The notes: generated by a model not told the origin, from the sequence alone. A stretch of 64,000 nt of DNA from Cotesia glomerata (GCF_020080835.1 NC_058160.1:24167152-24231151), one strand, 5' to 3'. Shown: positions 24,501 to 35,612, numbered from the stretch's first letter. Made by a program: numbers and translations.

Positions 24501-25889
24501 TACGTTATTCTCCGCACTCACCTTCAATAATATTGTAGGCTTACCGAAAATTCATGAAAAGCTTTTAAAGCTTTTAATGCAGTTGAAATCTACTACGAAA
24601 GCCCGACGTACATTTATACATAATTTTTTTGTTGCCATGCTGACTCTTAGATCGCTATTTATTGCCCACCATTTAAAGTATCCAAAATAATATTTTTCAT
24701 CCCTGCAATATCACTCAATAAAAATCCAAGCATATTTATTTCTCAGGCCTTTAACGTTCTGGGTAGAAAAATACATAAAGTTCCTATTTTTTTTTTTTAC
24801 TATTTGCCATTCAAGTGTCGGTATAAATCGATTGAGACATTAAAATCCTCGTTAAATATGAATCGTTACTTCAGGAACCATATATATCGGTATAATTGCT
24901 GAGTTTATTCATTTTCAAGCTGTTGCAATATCATTTTTATTTGAAAAGTAATTTCGTTAAAATAAATCACCCCTCAAAAACATAAACCTGAAACTACCGA
25001 AGTTTACGTCAAAATAAGCTTACAGAATTAAGCGTACTTACATTAAAATTAGAATGACTTAATAAAGTTATATTAGATTTGAATCTGCTGGAAATACCAA
25101 CAAGTTTATGAGGCTTCTAGAGACTAAGAGAAATACTGGCAAGTTTTAGAGGATTTTAGAGGTTAAAAGTTACTAGTAACTTTGTAATAGATTAACCTTC
25201 CGTTAAAGTTGACATAATTTCTCTTCAGTGACATTTTACATATTTCACTTTTCCGTATTCATGTAAGACTCAAACTATAAATAAAATTCCTCTTTAATAA
25301 TAAAAAAAAAAAAGTCATCGACTAACTTTTTCCACAGAGAAATCATTAAAATACATTACTGACTTTTTATTCTAACAATTTGACCATTCGAGCGTACTAT
25401 CATGATTACGAATAAACTGGATATGAATATGAATATTTTTTCTACAATGCGCCATTAAAAGTGTCACAATAAATCAATTAGTTGAGTCATTAAAAATTGA
25501 AACATTTTTACCGTCAATATTTAAATTTCCATGTTTTCATTATTAAAATAATTGATTGAATTTATATTTTTAAATAGGTCAATATTTTCTCGTTTACTCA
25601 ATTACCCGTAAAAAAATTCTAGTTAATAATTTATAATTAATGAACATTCTAATTATAATAATAATTATAATTCAACAGAAAAAAATAATAATTAATTATC
25701 GATAAGGTAAAAGATAGAAATAATTGATGAGCCACTTAACAACTGAAGTTTTTTTTTCTGTTTAAACAGGTGAGAGATCGAATGGCTGCAGAAGGAGTCG
25801 AGCCACTGGAAGAGGAGATACCCAAGGAGGACATTATTGGCCGCGACTACTGTCGCTTTAATTTGAAACAGCCACTGGTGACGCCTTAG
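3363..25889 (+). CDS. Membrane dipeptidase (peptidase family M19), 3' portion, three last coding exons
   Basis: Exons at 3363-3438, 15600-15735 and 25770-25889 join in frame (entry phase needs one base from a missing upstream exon; junctions at phase 2 and phase 0) and give the C-terminal ~109 residues. Visible family landmarks are HINHVRKVAG, HVGIGAGYDG, TPTGLEDVSKYPELFAELL, then RVFKAVEQ, which line up with the C-terminal part of animal renal (membrane) dipeptidases. These are zinc enzymes that hydrolyse dipeptides and leukotriene D4 outside the cell. The zinc ligands lie in upstream exons outside this window. The donors are GTAAGT and GTAATT, the acceptors TTTCAG, TTGCAG and AAACAG. The mammalian GGDFDG segment reads GAGYDG here. 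The chain ends soon after CRFNLKQPLVTP with no hydrophobic GPI-attachment tail, unlike mammalian DPEP1. A poly(A) signal AATAAA lies about 30 bases after the TAG. The two introns are about 12.2 and 10.0 kb. Confidence 0.93.
4594..4642. repeat. Short tandem repeat, 19-bp unit
   Basis: About two and a half copies of TTTGTGATGTTTTTTACAA in direct order. Confidence 0.8.
6240..7023 (+). mobile_element. Interspersed repeat copy A with internal (CA)n and 3' hairpin
   Basis: Shares its whole length with 17829-18704: a left edge with aaaacggtt.accct.aaggcc, the phrase GCAACTTCCCGCTA, blocks around AACCGATTT..CACGCGGTTAGCGG and CCAGCTTGGTGGC, a CA microsatellite, and a right end where AACTTCCCG and CGGGAAGTT form a stem-loop. 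The internal left GCAACTTCCCGCTA and the right TAGCGGGAAGTT are inverted to each other. No coding capacity is seen. A non-autonomous DNA transposon is the best guess; the class is uncertain because the shared sequence extends left of the inverted motif. Confidence 0.8.
8332..8873. mobile_element. TA-flanked MITE with CACGGAGAAAAAAATAT ends, carrying a nested MITE
   Basis: The 17-bp terminal inverted repeats CACGGAGAAAAAAATAT are perfect and similarity continues inward. TA dinucleotides flank both sides (8330-8331 and 8874-8875), as expected for Tc1/mariner-type insertion. There is no transposase ORF. A second element occupies 8644-8809. Confidence 0.88.
8644..8809. mobile_element. 166-bp nested MITE with CAGTC(G/A)ACGCTCTCTGTAT ends
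   Basis: The ends CAGTCGACGCTCTCTGTATT and (right end reversed) CAGTCAACGCTCTCTGTATT differ at one base. TA lies on both sides (8642-8643 and 8810-8811). CAGT-starting ends with TA targets resemble pogo/Tigger-type elements. Repeats of CTCTGTATTTGAC occur inside the left arm. Confidence 0.88.
10332..10402 (-). tRNA. tRNA-Glu (anticodon CUC)
   Basis: The reverse complement folds as a complete 71-nt cloverleaf: acceptor stem TCCGATA/TATCGGA, a D arm with the A-box-like TGG...TGGTTAGC, anticodon stem CCTGG/CCAGG with loop CTCTCAC (anticodon CTC at 10367-10369), and T arm CCGGGTTCGATTCCCGG containing the B box GGTTCGATTCC. No intron and no encoded CCA. A T-run directly downstream on the minus strand (A-run at about 10317-10329) serves as the Pol III terminator. 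It lies antisense inside the large dipeptidase intron and looks intact. Confidence 0.97.
10594..10753. mobile_element. 160-bp TA-flanked MITE with CACGGAAAA ends
   Basis: Nearly the whole element is two inverted arms sharing TGCGGTAAATCCAAC and ACACTTGGAGT, with TA at 10592-10593 and 10754-10755. The outer ends start CACGGAAAA as in the elements at 8332 and 55971, but the interior differs. Confidence 0.87.
12171..12241. repeat. (GATA)n microsatellite at the 3' end of a LINE
   Basis: Two GATA/TAGA runs separated by a duplicated AAATAACAATATAGATAGAT-like segment. On the minus strand it is a (TATC)n tail directly after the retrotransposon 3' region, so it probably began as the element's tail. 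Confidence 0.85.
12242..13800 (-). mobile_element. 5'-truncated, frameshifted non-LTR retrotransposon (reverse transcriptase)
   Basis: Reading down from 13800 on the minus strand, the reverse-transcriptase motifs appear in order: IPIPKKPNASDCTDYRPISL, LSKALERCVHDQIVRYI, YQTGFREG, FDLSK then AFDSVNH, INGVPQGSVLGPLLF (about 13333-13370), FYADDLIIYA (catalytic YADD at 13269-13280), and C-terminal segments with KYLGLIIDNTLSW. The frame shifts by one base between FDLSK and AFDSVNH (about 13535) and again just after. There is no endonuclease region, so the copy is 5' truncated and dead. Clade not settled: jockey or CR1-like by general look. It sits antisense in the dipeptidase intron. Confidence 0.92.
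14674..14898. repeat. Possible short inverted-repeat element
   Basis: The left end CAGACAAGAAAAATTAATTC and the reversed right end CAGACAGATGAGAAAATTAA are similar with gaps; the interior is AT-rich and partly self-complementary. Weak boundaries. Confidence 0.4.
15600..15735 (+). CDS. Dipeptidase exon B (TPTGLEDVSKYP...VFKAVEQ)
   Basis: Bounded by TTGCAG and GTAATT. The first base completes the Leu codon from 3438; it ends on a codon boundary after Gln. Encodes the highly conserved GLEDVSKYPELFAELL helix and the RVFKAVEQ helix of M19 dipeptidases. Confidence 0.96.
16530..16840. repeat. Old AT-rich interspersed repeat, uninterrupted copy
   Basis: Contains in order words also found split at 22140-22330 and 22927-23070: tttatttaattaaa, aataatatttat and aaaatttgattcaat. 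It lacks the 22331-22926 insertion, so it behaves as an empty-site relative. A third diverged relative seems to lie at about 48040-48260. Confidence 0.55.
17829..18704 (+). mobile_element. Interspersed repeat copy B with long internal (CA)n and 3' hairpin
   Basis: Second copy of the repeat at 6240-7023, same orientation, with the same GCAACTTCCCGCTA start motif, the same central blocks and the same AACTTCCCG/CGGGAAGTT terminal stem-loop. The CA tract (about 18497-18560) sits at the homologous place but is much longer. Extra GAGCTC-rich duplications occur near 17945-17985. Confidence 0.82.
22331..22926. mobile_element. 596-bp inverted-repeat element inserted into an older repeat
   Basis: Ends TGCACGACTCATGATGC and GCATTATGAGTCGTGCA are inverted repeats with one mismatch over 17 bp. 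The flanks on the two sides are the split halves of the repeat seen whole at 16530-16840. A small internal palindrome (atccatgt..aacatggat, about 22745-22768) with TA-rich flanks is visible. No transposase ORF; no clear target duplication. Confidence 0.8.
24126..24155. repeat. (AT)n microsatellite
   Basis: Uninterrupted TA dinucleotide run inside the last dipeptidase intron. Confidence 0.9.
25770..25889 (+). CDS. Dipeptidase last coding exon
   Basis: Starts in phase 0 after AAACAG and ends at TAG (25887-25889). Encodes VRDRMAAEGVEPLEEEIPKE, then IIGRDYCRFNLKQPLVTP. This matches the acidic PEEEPIP-like end of the catalytic domain and the Cys near the C-terminus of animal dipeptidases. No hydrophobic tail follows. 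Confidence 0.95.
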   Translation: MRDRMAAEGVEPLEEEIPKEDIIGRDYCRFNLKQPLVTP

Positions 25890-28379
25890 AAAAAAAACAA
25901 ATCACCCTCGACTCGAATGAATAAAAAACTGTTATCTCAAAAGATGAATCTTTACTCCTACCTTTTTTTATACAGACGTTTAACAGCTTTCTTACATGAA
26001 TAAACAACAAATAAAACAAAAATTAATAGATAAATATATAGTGAATTATACAGACGATTTATAAATCGCGAGTGCATAAAACGAGTGCGCCAAAGTGGAC
26101 GTATTTAATATAATTTGAAAAAATGATGAGAAATTGAATTTGAAGTAAATTGTGAAAATAATTATGGACCATTGTAATATGACGAACAAAGTTTGTATAA
26201 AATATTAATTGATCGTGATTAAAACAGCTCTGAGTTGTTATTATTTTATTATAATTTTTTGTCCATTATTTAAATGGCAATTGTTACAATATAAACTATA
26301 GCTGTACCCATCCCACGCAACATCCTTCGTACCTGAATAATTATTGTAACTTCCGTTAGGATCATAAATATCCTGTGAACTACAGCTGAATTAATTAATA
26401 GCGAAAAGTATGCTCGACTGTGTATGAAAGCCGTTGTCTGGGTAAAAAACGGCGAACGCGTTCTGTTGCAAAGGGGTTGCATTTAATTATTAGCATGCAG
26501 CAAAAATGCTATGGGTAAGTTTAGATATAAAATAGAGCATATAATGTTTTTTAAATTAAATGATCGGTGTGTGGAATTAAAATTTCAATTAAATTCTTAT
26601 ACACGAAAAACATCGTGTGTTAAATAGATGTTAACGTTCCAATGGTAATTTTATAAAATTCTATCCAGGAGAGAAAAACCATACCATTGAATAACATTTA
26701 TCCCGTCACTTTTGAATTAACGCGTAATTTATGTTTAATTTATTTCCTTTGTTTCACGCTAACGATATATATTTTGCGACCGATTGGATTTTCATTATCA
26801 TTACCATTGTGTATTTTATTATCATTCGATAAAACCTGATGAATTTATCATATTAATTAAAAAGCTCGAAATCCATAAGCTGAAGCTTAAATCATTCACG
26901 TGATAAAAATAAATTTCTTTTTTTATCATCACAGTGAGAGATATTTATTTTTTATAATCGGCATATTTTATTCAGTGAAAATCGGAAATCAATTATTCGT
27001 TGCTCCATAAATTATACGTACTGAAGAAATATTAAATAGAAGTGTTATGAAGAGTTTTTTACTAATGATGGGAATTGAATTATAGTTTAAGAAAAAAAAA
27101 AAATATTAATTTGCGTTAATTAAAATTTAAAATTGAAATCAAAAATCTAGTTAAAATGTTGAAAAAATACAAAAATAATAAAATAATGATAAAGTATCAT
27201 TTTTACAAAAAAAAATCATTCCTACTAATTGTCATCTTTTCTGTTCTTTGACAGAATTTAGATCAGAAATAAAAATTCAATTTATACACCCTATAATTCC
27301 CGAGTATTACTATTAAAAAATATTAATAATAAAATTACTATGACATGTCAGAAAGACTGTAAAAGTAAGAATGTCAGGAAAAATTAATAAAATATTTGGG
27401 TATAACCTTCGGAATTACTAATAAATCTATATAAATATTAAAAGGTAATTTCCAACCTCTCCGCTGTCGAGAATAACTGAAATGATTACCAGTGATAAAG
27501 TAAAACGGGTGGAAATAAAAACGTCAGACGTGACGGTACTTACTCTCAGGCGATAACTTTTAAATATCACTTGCTTACGCATAAAGTAGTGAAGATCGGC
27601 GTGGAGTCAGCCTTAGCATGAAACTAAGAATACATGTGCGATAACACAACGATGCTAGTCCGCGTAAATAATTAATTTAAAGAGAATAAATAAATTTACA
27701 GCAATGTAGATTCGAGTGGAGCTTCAACCGGATATTTTATGTTTATCTAAAGCCATTGAGCTATCGTAAAGTCCTATTTACGAGATTTGAATGTAGCGAA
27801 CCGCGAGTTAATTAATTGTGTATATCTACTCTTGTAATGAACCAATTCGTCGGGCCATGTGATGTGATTGTCTGTTCAACAGAGCTCAAAACCTCTCTGA
27901 GAGAGCGAGGGAGAGTCACCAGTACAGACGACGGGGTATATATATCTAACCGACATTGCGACTGGCAAATTGAAATTCCGTTAAACTATTGTTAACGGAT
28001 GTTAAACACTTAATAGATAATAAAATAGAAAATAAATTACTTTAATATAAAATTATATCGATAAGAGGTAAACGGATTTAAATTAGTTTTATTTGTTGTT
28101 TAAATTGCAATTTAATACTTTTTTTTTTTTGGTTGAGGAGGAAGCAGAGAGAACAAAAAAATAAATTAAAGGCACGCGAGTTCTGGGAAAAAAAGAGCAA
28201 ACTAACGAGCTTGTTAAAAGTTTCAACTTTAACTACTGACGATTGGTTTGATAAAATGCTTTCACTTTGAGTCGACTCTCGTATTACTTTATACTTTCTA
28301 CATCCTATTCACAAACATTATTATTATTACATTTATATCGAAATAATTAGTTTTTTAATAGAATTTAATATAAATGGTA

Positions 28380-29241
28380 CCCGACTAGAAATTGTAGTGA
28401 GAAATGCCGAAGAATTAGTAAGGGGCAAGTTTGGCTTGCCTAACTTAGGCAAGCCTAATTTGCGCCTTTTTAAATCCACATTAGGCAAAACGAAGATTGG
28501 CATGCCAAATTTGCATGTAATTTGGGACATCTATGGCAAGCCGAACTTCGGCGAACCTTTGGAATGCCTGACTAGCTGGAAGTAACGATAACCAAAGATT
28601 TGCCGAAGTTTGGCTTGCCATAAATGTCCCTAATTACCTTTAAGTTTGGTAAACCGAACTTTCGTAAGCCTTTAGATTTTATAACTTCCTGCAAGTTAGG
28701 TATTCCAAACATTCGCCAAATTTCGTCGTTATGTGTGATTAGTGTATCTAACTCCATCATCTCCTTCCCCCTTGACTTATCAAATCTACCAATCGAAAAA
28801 AACCTCTTCACATTAAAAAACGCTCCAAAAAACAAAAAAAAATTACAGAAAAAATAAAATTAAATAATAAAAATAATATTAAATAAAAGCAACAAAGAAT
28901 TCGTTTTTTTTTTTATTCATGAAATATTTAAAAAATTTAGTCCTAAATTTAATATTTATATTTAAAATAGTAAAAGAAGATAAAAAAATAAGCATTTGTT
29001 ATTATTAATTTTCGCTTGATAATAAAAAAGCTAAAAATCAAGAAAGAATTAGATTTGGATTCTTCGTTGCGAATTTGGTTTCCAAACTGCAACCTAATCA
29101 GGAAGCCAAATTAGGCTGAGCCTCGCAACTGCGTTGCATCCCAAACTTCGGCCTGGTTTGGATGCCTCACTTACTGCAAGTTTGGAATTCGGCATGCCTT
29201 ACTTGCGCCAAATCACTGCCTCACTGAAATTTCTAGTCGGG
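28380..29241. mobile_element. 862-bp TA-flanked inverted-repeat element with GGCAAGCC-rich interior
   Basis: The ends CCCGACTAGAAATT are perfect inverted repeats over 14 bp and similarity resumes at AGTGA; TA lies outside each end (28378-28379 and 29242-29243). The interior is filled with variants of TTTGGCTTGCC/GGCAAGCCTAA in both orientations. About 28498-28562 and 28597-28660 form a long imperfect hairpin around GGGACAT.TATGGCAAGCC. ORFs on both strands here encode KPNFG/LPNLG-type repeats because of the DNA repeat. No transposase. Reads as a Tc1/mariner-type MITE or foldback element. Confidence 0.85.
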
Positions 29242-32200
29242 TAAATGGGAAAATATGTTTGCTGGAATATTTTTATTCCTTTAAAGTTATCATTTTTATG
29301 ATTATTTTGTAATTAGTGTATTACGAAGAATTTTATCATAAAGCTATTATTATTATACTCTTTTTTATTCTATATATATTTCAAGTACTACTACGTATTA
29401 TAAAATGGCACTTCTCAAACAAAAAACCAAAGTAAACTTTCATTCAAATTTTATTATGCATAAGTATCAATTCATTTTCTCAATTTTTATGAACGTTCAG
29501 AAATTTTTTAATAAAAAATTCTTTTGAAAAAAATATAAAAATACTTATGAAAAAATATATTTATATTTTTCGAATATTTTTAATTCAATTTTTTTTTCAA
29601 TACAAATTCTTTATATTATGATAATTATATTTTTTAAACATTATAATTATTATTTTTTTTAGAATAATTATAATAAGAAATAAATTAGAAAATACTAAAT
29701 ATTATTTACATTAAAATAAGATAAATTGTATTGTAAGAAACGATCAAACTAAATGAAAAATCAACAATTTACACCAGTAATTAAAACAGCATAATTTTGA
29801 GCAAACAGTCACGGAATTTCTAACGACAGTATTCAGAGCGTGAAAATAACATAAGCGAATGTAAATTCACCACAAGAGTAATTACATAAGCGCATCTGTG
29901 AATTTAGAAACATAATTTCGTTGAATTTTTTCAGGCCCGTTTTTCCGCGTGAAATTAATTTATCACTTTGTTTTTATTTGAATAACTGAGTGATGTATAT
30001 ATCAAAAGGCATAACAAAGGTGTATGTGAAAAGTTATCTCCATAAATTTATCTGGTTTAATACATAAAAGCTGGATTATATTAGAAAGAACGGTGAGTAA
30101 GAGGAAGCGTAAGGGTAAGGGTGAAGTTGAGTTGAGGGCGCAGCCCCGTTTCCGAGCAATACATTTTGTAGGAAACGATAAAAGGCAAAGGGGTTAAACC
30201 CCAAAGTCTTGGCCTTTTCTCGAAAGCGAAGAGCAAATACCTAAATAAAAGACGCGCTTGATATAGTTATACTGTACGTTCGACGTTGAAACACGTTAAA
30301 AGGATAACTGAAAACAAAAACACAACACGAGAGAGGCAGCTCGTGTAGTAAAGATAAAGCTAAAGATAAAGAGGTCAAATGAAAAACTTTTAGCTACAAT
30401 ATACTCATATATATAGAAAAGATATTGATGCTCTTATATTTATAAAGGAAAATTGTCTTTCAAGATTTACCATTACGTGCTTTATTTTGTAGTGCTTAAA
30501 CAAAATAAACTAAAACTAAAACTTTCAATATTCACGGAATTCGATAACTCAAACCTGGTTCGCTCACCCGTGAGAAGACTTGTTGTTTATTCTGGAGTAA
30601 CGATGAAACTACCGTCACCGTCGTATTATGTATGCACTACAAGCTCAACTCCATATGTATAGACCCTTCGAATACAAACATACTAACATTCCATATAATA
30701 GCTGTGTGTAATTCTGTACACGGGACTTATACATATGTAAGTACGTACATGCATACCATAAAAGCTAAGCGAAAAAATAAAGTACTCCCTCAGCCCCGAG
30801 CCGCTAGTGGATGAGAGAAAATTCTCAACGTGCTTTTAACCTCTAATTAAGCAGCGGCGACGTGAGCATCAGGCTTCCATCTACCTTCTACCTTCTATCT
30901 GTTCCACCTACTTCTAATTTTTTTTTTATACCTTCGAAGTGTTAGACCGTAAAGATAGATAACAACACGCACTGGAGAATAGTCTTTCTGTCTTCGCTTG
31001 TTAGAAGAAACTCGAGGCAAAAACAGAAGCTGCCGAGTCTTTGTTACTTTATATTCAATTACCCGTTTTAAAGTGTACACTCGTTTTTCATGTTTGTCAT
31101 GGAAATTTTAAGTATTTATTATCCAGGTTTTTGTTTGGCGAATCAATGCATTTGCATAAGCTGAATATTTTATAGAGTTTCAGATTATTTTCGTTGTTAG
31201 CAAGTCAACAGCTTCGAGTACATAAAGACGACAAATTAAGGCGACATTGTTTTAATATGAACTGCGGATAGTTTTTTAAATATAAAGAAATTATTTCATA
31301 AAAAGTTTAATTTTAGTGAGCGGGTTTTAAAGTTGCTTTGAAATATTCAAAATAATGGCTCAATTGATTTAATTTTTTATTAAGTTTGGCATATATTTCT
31401 GAAGTATTTTATTTATTTTTTTTTTTTTAATATCAGTTGGCAGAAAAATGAAACAATCGCGAAAGAGAATTTTTCTAATAAAAAAAAAATATCATGAACC
31501 TAAAGGACTGAAATGTAGAGAGAACGTTTCTAGTAATAAGGTCGTAAGAGACTGTAAGCACGTCGTTTCATTATTCGAAAACAGAATTTACAAATTACAA
31601 GAAAAGCAATCCAATAAATGGTTCTATTAAGGTCAAATCTAAACTTTTGCGCATACAAAGAGCTTAATTTTTATAAATTTTAAAATTTTCCGACCTTTAC
31701 TCGTTTTTATAAAATTCATTATTATTTATCTAATTTCAAAAGTATAAAATGTATACCAATTTTTTGTCAAGTTATAATTATCTCGTTACAATTAAATGAA
31801 AAATATTATTTGAAAGTTATGTTAATTTTAAACATGAGGACAATGAAAATTTTTATAATAACGTTAGTATGTATTTATATTAATTTTCGATGGTAAACGA
31901 TCAACGGGATCAGATGCAATTATAATAAATAAATTAAATTACTGTGTGATAATTTAAATAATGAATGAGTTCACGGGTCTATGACAAACAAATAACAATA
32001 TTGATATACAATATAATAATATTGAATCTATAAATATTCAAATTTAATCATTAGTGCAGAATTAAATTCAATATAGTACATTGGGGTTGGTAATAATTGG
32101 ATTGCAAGTGATTAAGGAGACAGAATCGCGCACGTTAATTATATCAAATGTAATATAAAATATTTTAACAAATAAATTTTAAATTGCTTATTCTACTGAA

Positions 32201-32579
32201 AAATCTATTTAATAAAATTTTACATTAATAAAATTTATTTTCATAATTATTCTTTTTATTTAATTTAAGATGAATAGATTGAAGCTTCTCAATAAATTCA
32301 CATATATGTAAGTTGATGGGTGTAATATTATCTGGGCAAATTCCAACTCATTATTTTACTTTGATATTATTTAACTTTTGGCAAACTACGTACCAAGAAT
32401 TAAATTATTGTTCCACTATTAATAGTCCCACATACGTATACATTCCGTAACATACATGCCATCAAAGCATCTCAATAATTGAAAATATTTAAATTTGAAA
32501 CTTGACTAATTTACAGAGTATAATATAATTTAATTTTTCACATACTACAAGCAAAATAAAAATTCGAATGTCTCTAACA

Positions 32580-33254
32580 TCTATACTAATAAATGGAGAG
32601 TCGGTTTTTTTATCCAGTTATACTGCGAAAACTACTGAACCGATCGGAATAATACTTATACCATAAGATGCAGCGTGTTTCAGAGAAGTTTTTAGTACAG
32701 TAAAAGCTCTTAAAAGTTACCCAGGTTGTCTTTCTCGCTCTTATTAGTGTTTTATGAGAAATTGAGACAGAACTACGGTAACTTTCAACAGCTTTCACTG
32801 TATATGATCTGTTGATGATTACTTATCCGGAGTCTATATTTTTTTGATTTAGAAATAATGAATTTTTTTTGTAACTAAATTTATTCTATTCGATTATCAT
32901 TTGTTTAAAATAAATTTTTTAATTCTATTAGTTATGTTTGTATACTAGGCAGATTTCTTAACTTATGAGACCTGCAATTTCTTTAACTGAAACTTTCAAT
33001 GCTCATTAAAAATTTTTTTTTTCAAATCAATAATTATTCATTTTTGTAAGAAAGACACGGGAATGTTATAATGATTGCACATTGAAAGTTAGAATGAATA
33101 TTAGCTAGAATAATTATACAGATAAAAGGTGCATGCCAATTCGATAGAATTGAGAATCTGTGCAAGTCAAAACAATACTCTAATTAAATTTCAAGTCTAG
33201 ATCTAAAAATGCAATTCTATAAAGCGCCCAGCGGAGCGGGCGAGTAACAGCTAG
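32580..33254 (+). mobile_element. Non-autonomous Helitron
   Basis: The left end is TCTATACTAATAAA preceded by host A. The right end is CTAG followed by host T. A GC-rich hairpin (CGCCCAGC GGA GCGGGCG, about 33225-33241) lies about 10 bases before the end, and there are no terminal inverted repeats. TC start, hairpin then CTAG end, and A/T insertion are the diagnostic Helitron features. At 675 bp it has no Rep/helicase ORF. Confidence 0.9.
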
Positions 33255-34571
33255 TATAATATAAAAGAAAAAACATTTAACAGCAAAAGAAAAGTTTCCT
33301 TTTTTGGCACATTTGGTAAATGCATACGTTTCGTTGATTCAAACACCTAAAATAGAGTCGTACAAACGAAATAGACTGAGTTAGTACCACCCACGACATC
33401 GTTATCGAAAAAACCCGATTCTCATGTATATACGTAGACGTGACGACGAAACTTTGTTACAAAAGCCGATTGAATTCGCTAGCGGCCTGTGGTCCGTTGT
33501 TAGCACGGTAGTTTACGGTTAAAAGAACAACAATGAGTGTCCACATTGTACAACAAGGTACAAAGTGACCAATCGAAATAAATAATCCAGTAAAAAGTCT
33601 CGAGAAAAGTTGAATTATTTATTCAGTATCCTAATATAGGTATGCTTCAATTTACATAGGGTGGATTACAAATAAATGGTTATTTTTGTACTATCACTTT
33701 TATTTTGCGACATACAATTCTTTTTTCTATCATCCTCATAACAGCAAAATATATTTTTTTATTTATATTTATTTTTTATGTACTATATTTTATATTGTAC
33801 TTTTTATATCTTTATGGTGATAACAGTGACAATAATTACTGTTATTATTATTATTTTAATAATCGTAAACGAATTACTCTAGAGATTCGAGTACAGAAAT
33901 TTCAAAGCTCCCCTGACGATAGTACTTTTGACGATTGTTTACTATTACAATCATAACTTTAATAAAAGTTTAATGTCCAGTTGGAAGATAATATATTACT
34001 CCCTGCTCAGGTACATAACATACAGGTTAAAGTGTATATCTATATACATTAATACACATTAATAATATTATACACGATAATATGGATGTTGTTTTTCACC
34101 CCCGAGCTATTCAAACATGAATACACACAAGAAAATATATATCTATTTTTTATATATTAAAGATATAGAAAAAGCTTTTACAGCAAAAATCGAGTCTCTT
34201 CCTCTATCTTCTATGCAATTTTGAAATCTCACGTCACCCTCTTTCTCATAAACTCTACGAAAACATAAATAAAAAATAAAAAAAAAACACATACGCGATA
34301 CGATATTATTTTTAACTTTGTATGTGCGACAACCAGTTGTCGCTGCTGAAAACGCTTTTTCGCGATCAAAAAAATTTACGTCTCTAAACATACATATACA
34401 TATCCTTACAAAAAAAAATTCAACATACTATGTTACAAAAATAAATTATAAAATAAAACTGGGGTAAAGATAAAAAAATAGTCGCGAGACAGCTAAAAAA
34501 AAATTGGGATAACAAGAGGTCTGGGGAACGTACAAAATATTTATCATTTAGGAATTAATATTTCCTTAGGA

Positions 34572-34676
34572 CTAGTTATTGTTAGTCTCTTTTTTCACAG
34601 CTCCACACTCTTCCAGCATAGCCTGTAGTTCTTCGGGTATACGTCCTGCGTCGAGATCTTGTCCCCAGGACCGGTA
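34572..34676 (-). CDS. REPTOR-BP: REPTOR-BP exon 4 (C-terminus)
   Basis: Starts in phase 0 after an ATTTTCAG-type acceptor and ends at TAG (34572-34574). Encodes YRSWGQDLDAGRIPEELQAM and a short polar tail ending TNNN. The W...GRIPEEL stretch matches the CREBL2 tail just after the zipper. Confidence 0.95.
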   Translation of the reverse strand, partial: YRSWGQDLDAGRIPEELQAMLEECGAVKKETNNN

Positions 34677-35579
34677 CTGAAAATATGAAATTCTTTTAAT
34701 AATTTTAAGAAATTCAAACTTATTTTAATAAACAAGGCAGGCAATAGTGATAATGATAAATAAAATATTTCATGCATTTAGGATTTATGATAAATGATTA
34801 ATGACTAGGATAAATGATTGGATAAAGTATACTTAGGCGTGGTTTGGTTAATAAAAGGTTAGAGGTTCTTCTGAGGTAACGTTTTGTTACTGTAGATAAA
34901 TATTATTGTTTCTTTCTTCGAGTATTTCTTCTTGTTCTTGTTATTGTTCTCAGTGTTGTTCTTGTTCTCGTTCTTTATTAAACTCTTCGGTCTTATAAGT
35001 CAAAAGAAAAGCAATCACAATAAAAAAAAGGTGAAAGACGTTGTAACGAGAGGAAAAATTGGCGTCCGTGATAAAAAGAAAAAACCAAAAAAGTAAGAAA
35101 AAACAATTGATCCCCTGCTAGCATCAATTGGGGAAAATAAAACGAATGAGTAAAATTGCTGGATAGAGTAACAAAGCCATGAACGAATCAGTCGTTTTAC
35201 GGTTGGGCAAGTCTCATTGTTGCGAGTGAACTTGAATTTTCATTTATTTTTTGATTTTTGTTGGTTCCTATCCTTCATTTTGTTGTTTTATTTTTATTTT
35301 TATTTCTACTAGTCTGTCTGTTTTTTTTTCTTGGTACTGAATTGATCACGAGGAGTAACAAGTGGAGGAGGATAATAAAAAAAAATTAGATGGAACTGAA
35401 GTTAAATTGAACAACATAACACTCACTGTGTCGAGCTCCTTTCGTAACGCGAGAACTGCTTTCTCCCTATCAGCTACTAGTTCTTCCAAGTACTGGTACC
35501 TCAATTTCTTACGAGCACGGCACTCCCTCGCACTCTGCCGACTGCGCTCTGTACATCAAAAACATAAAATAATAATAAC

Positions 35580-35612
<33 letters not shown>

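Larger units (their letters stand above)
15736..25769 (+). other. 10-kb dipeptidase intron, repeats only
   Basis: No exon or other gene is recognised. It holds repeat copy B (17829-18704), an old AT-rich repeat at about 16530-16840 with a relative at about 22140-23070, the 596-bp inverted-repeat element nested in the latter, and an (AT)n tract at 24126-24155. ORFs in it have no recognisable family features. Confidence 0.75.
25890..34571. other. Convergent intergenic region between dipeptidase and REPTOR-BP
   Basis: Both flanking genes end here. The dipeptidase 3' UTR shows AATAAA at 25920-25925 and again near 26000. The rest is AT-rich, with the 862-bp element (28380-29241) and the Helitron (32580-33254). 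No convincing gene: the longest ORFs are repeat-encoded or low-complexity. Confidence 0.7.

Noticed and set aside
28397..28857. ORFs on both strands with repeated KPNFG/LPNLG peptides, looking like a repeat protein
   Set aside because: Both strands give similar peptides because the DNA is made of inverted GGCAAGCC-type repeats inside a TA-flanked element; no start context or splice signals, and frames overlap.
30189..30202. GGGGTTAAACCCC palindrome
   Set aside because: Short, isolated, and not paired with any flanking structure.
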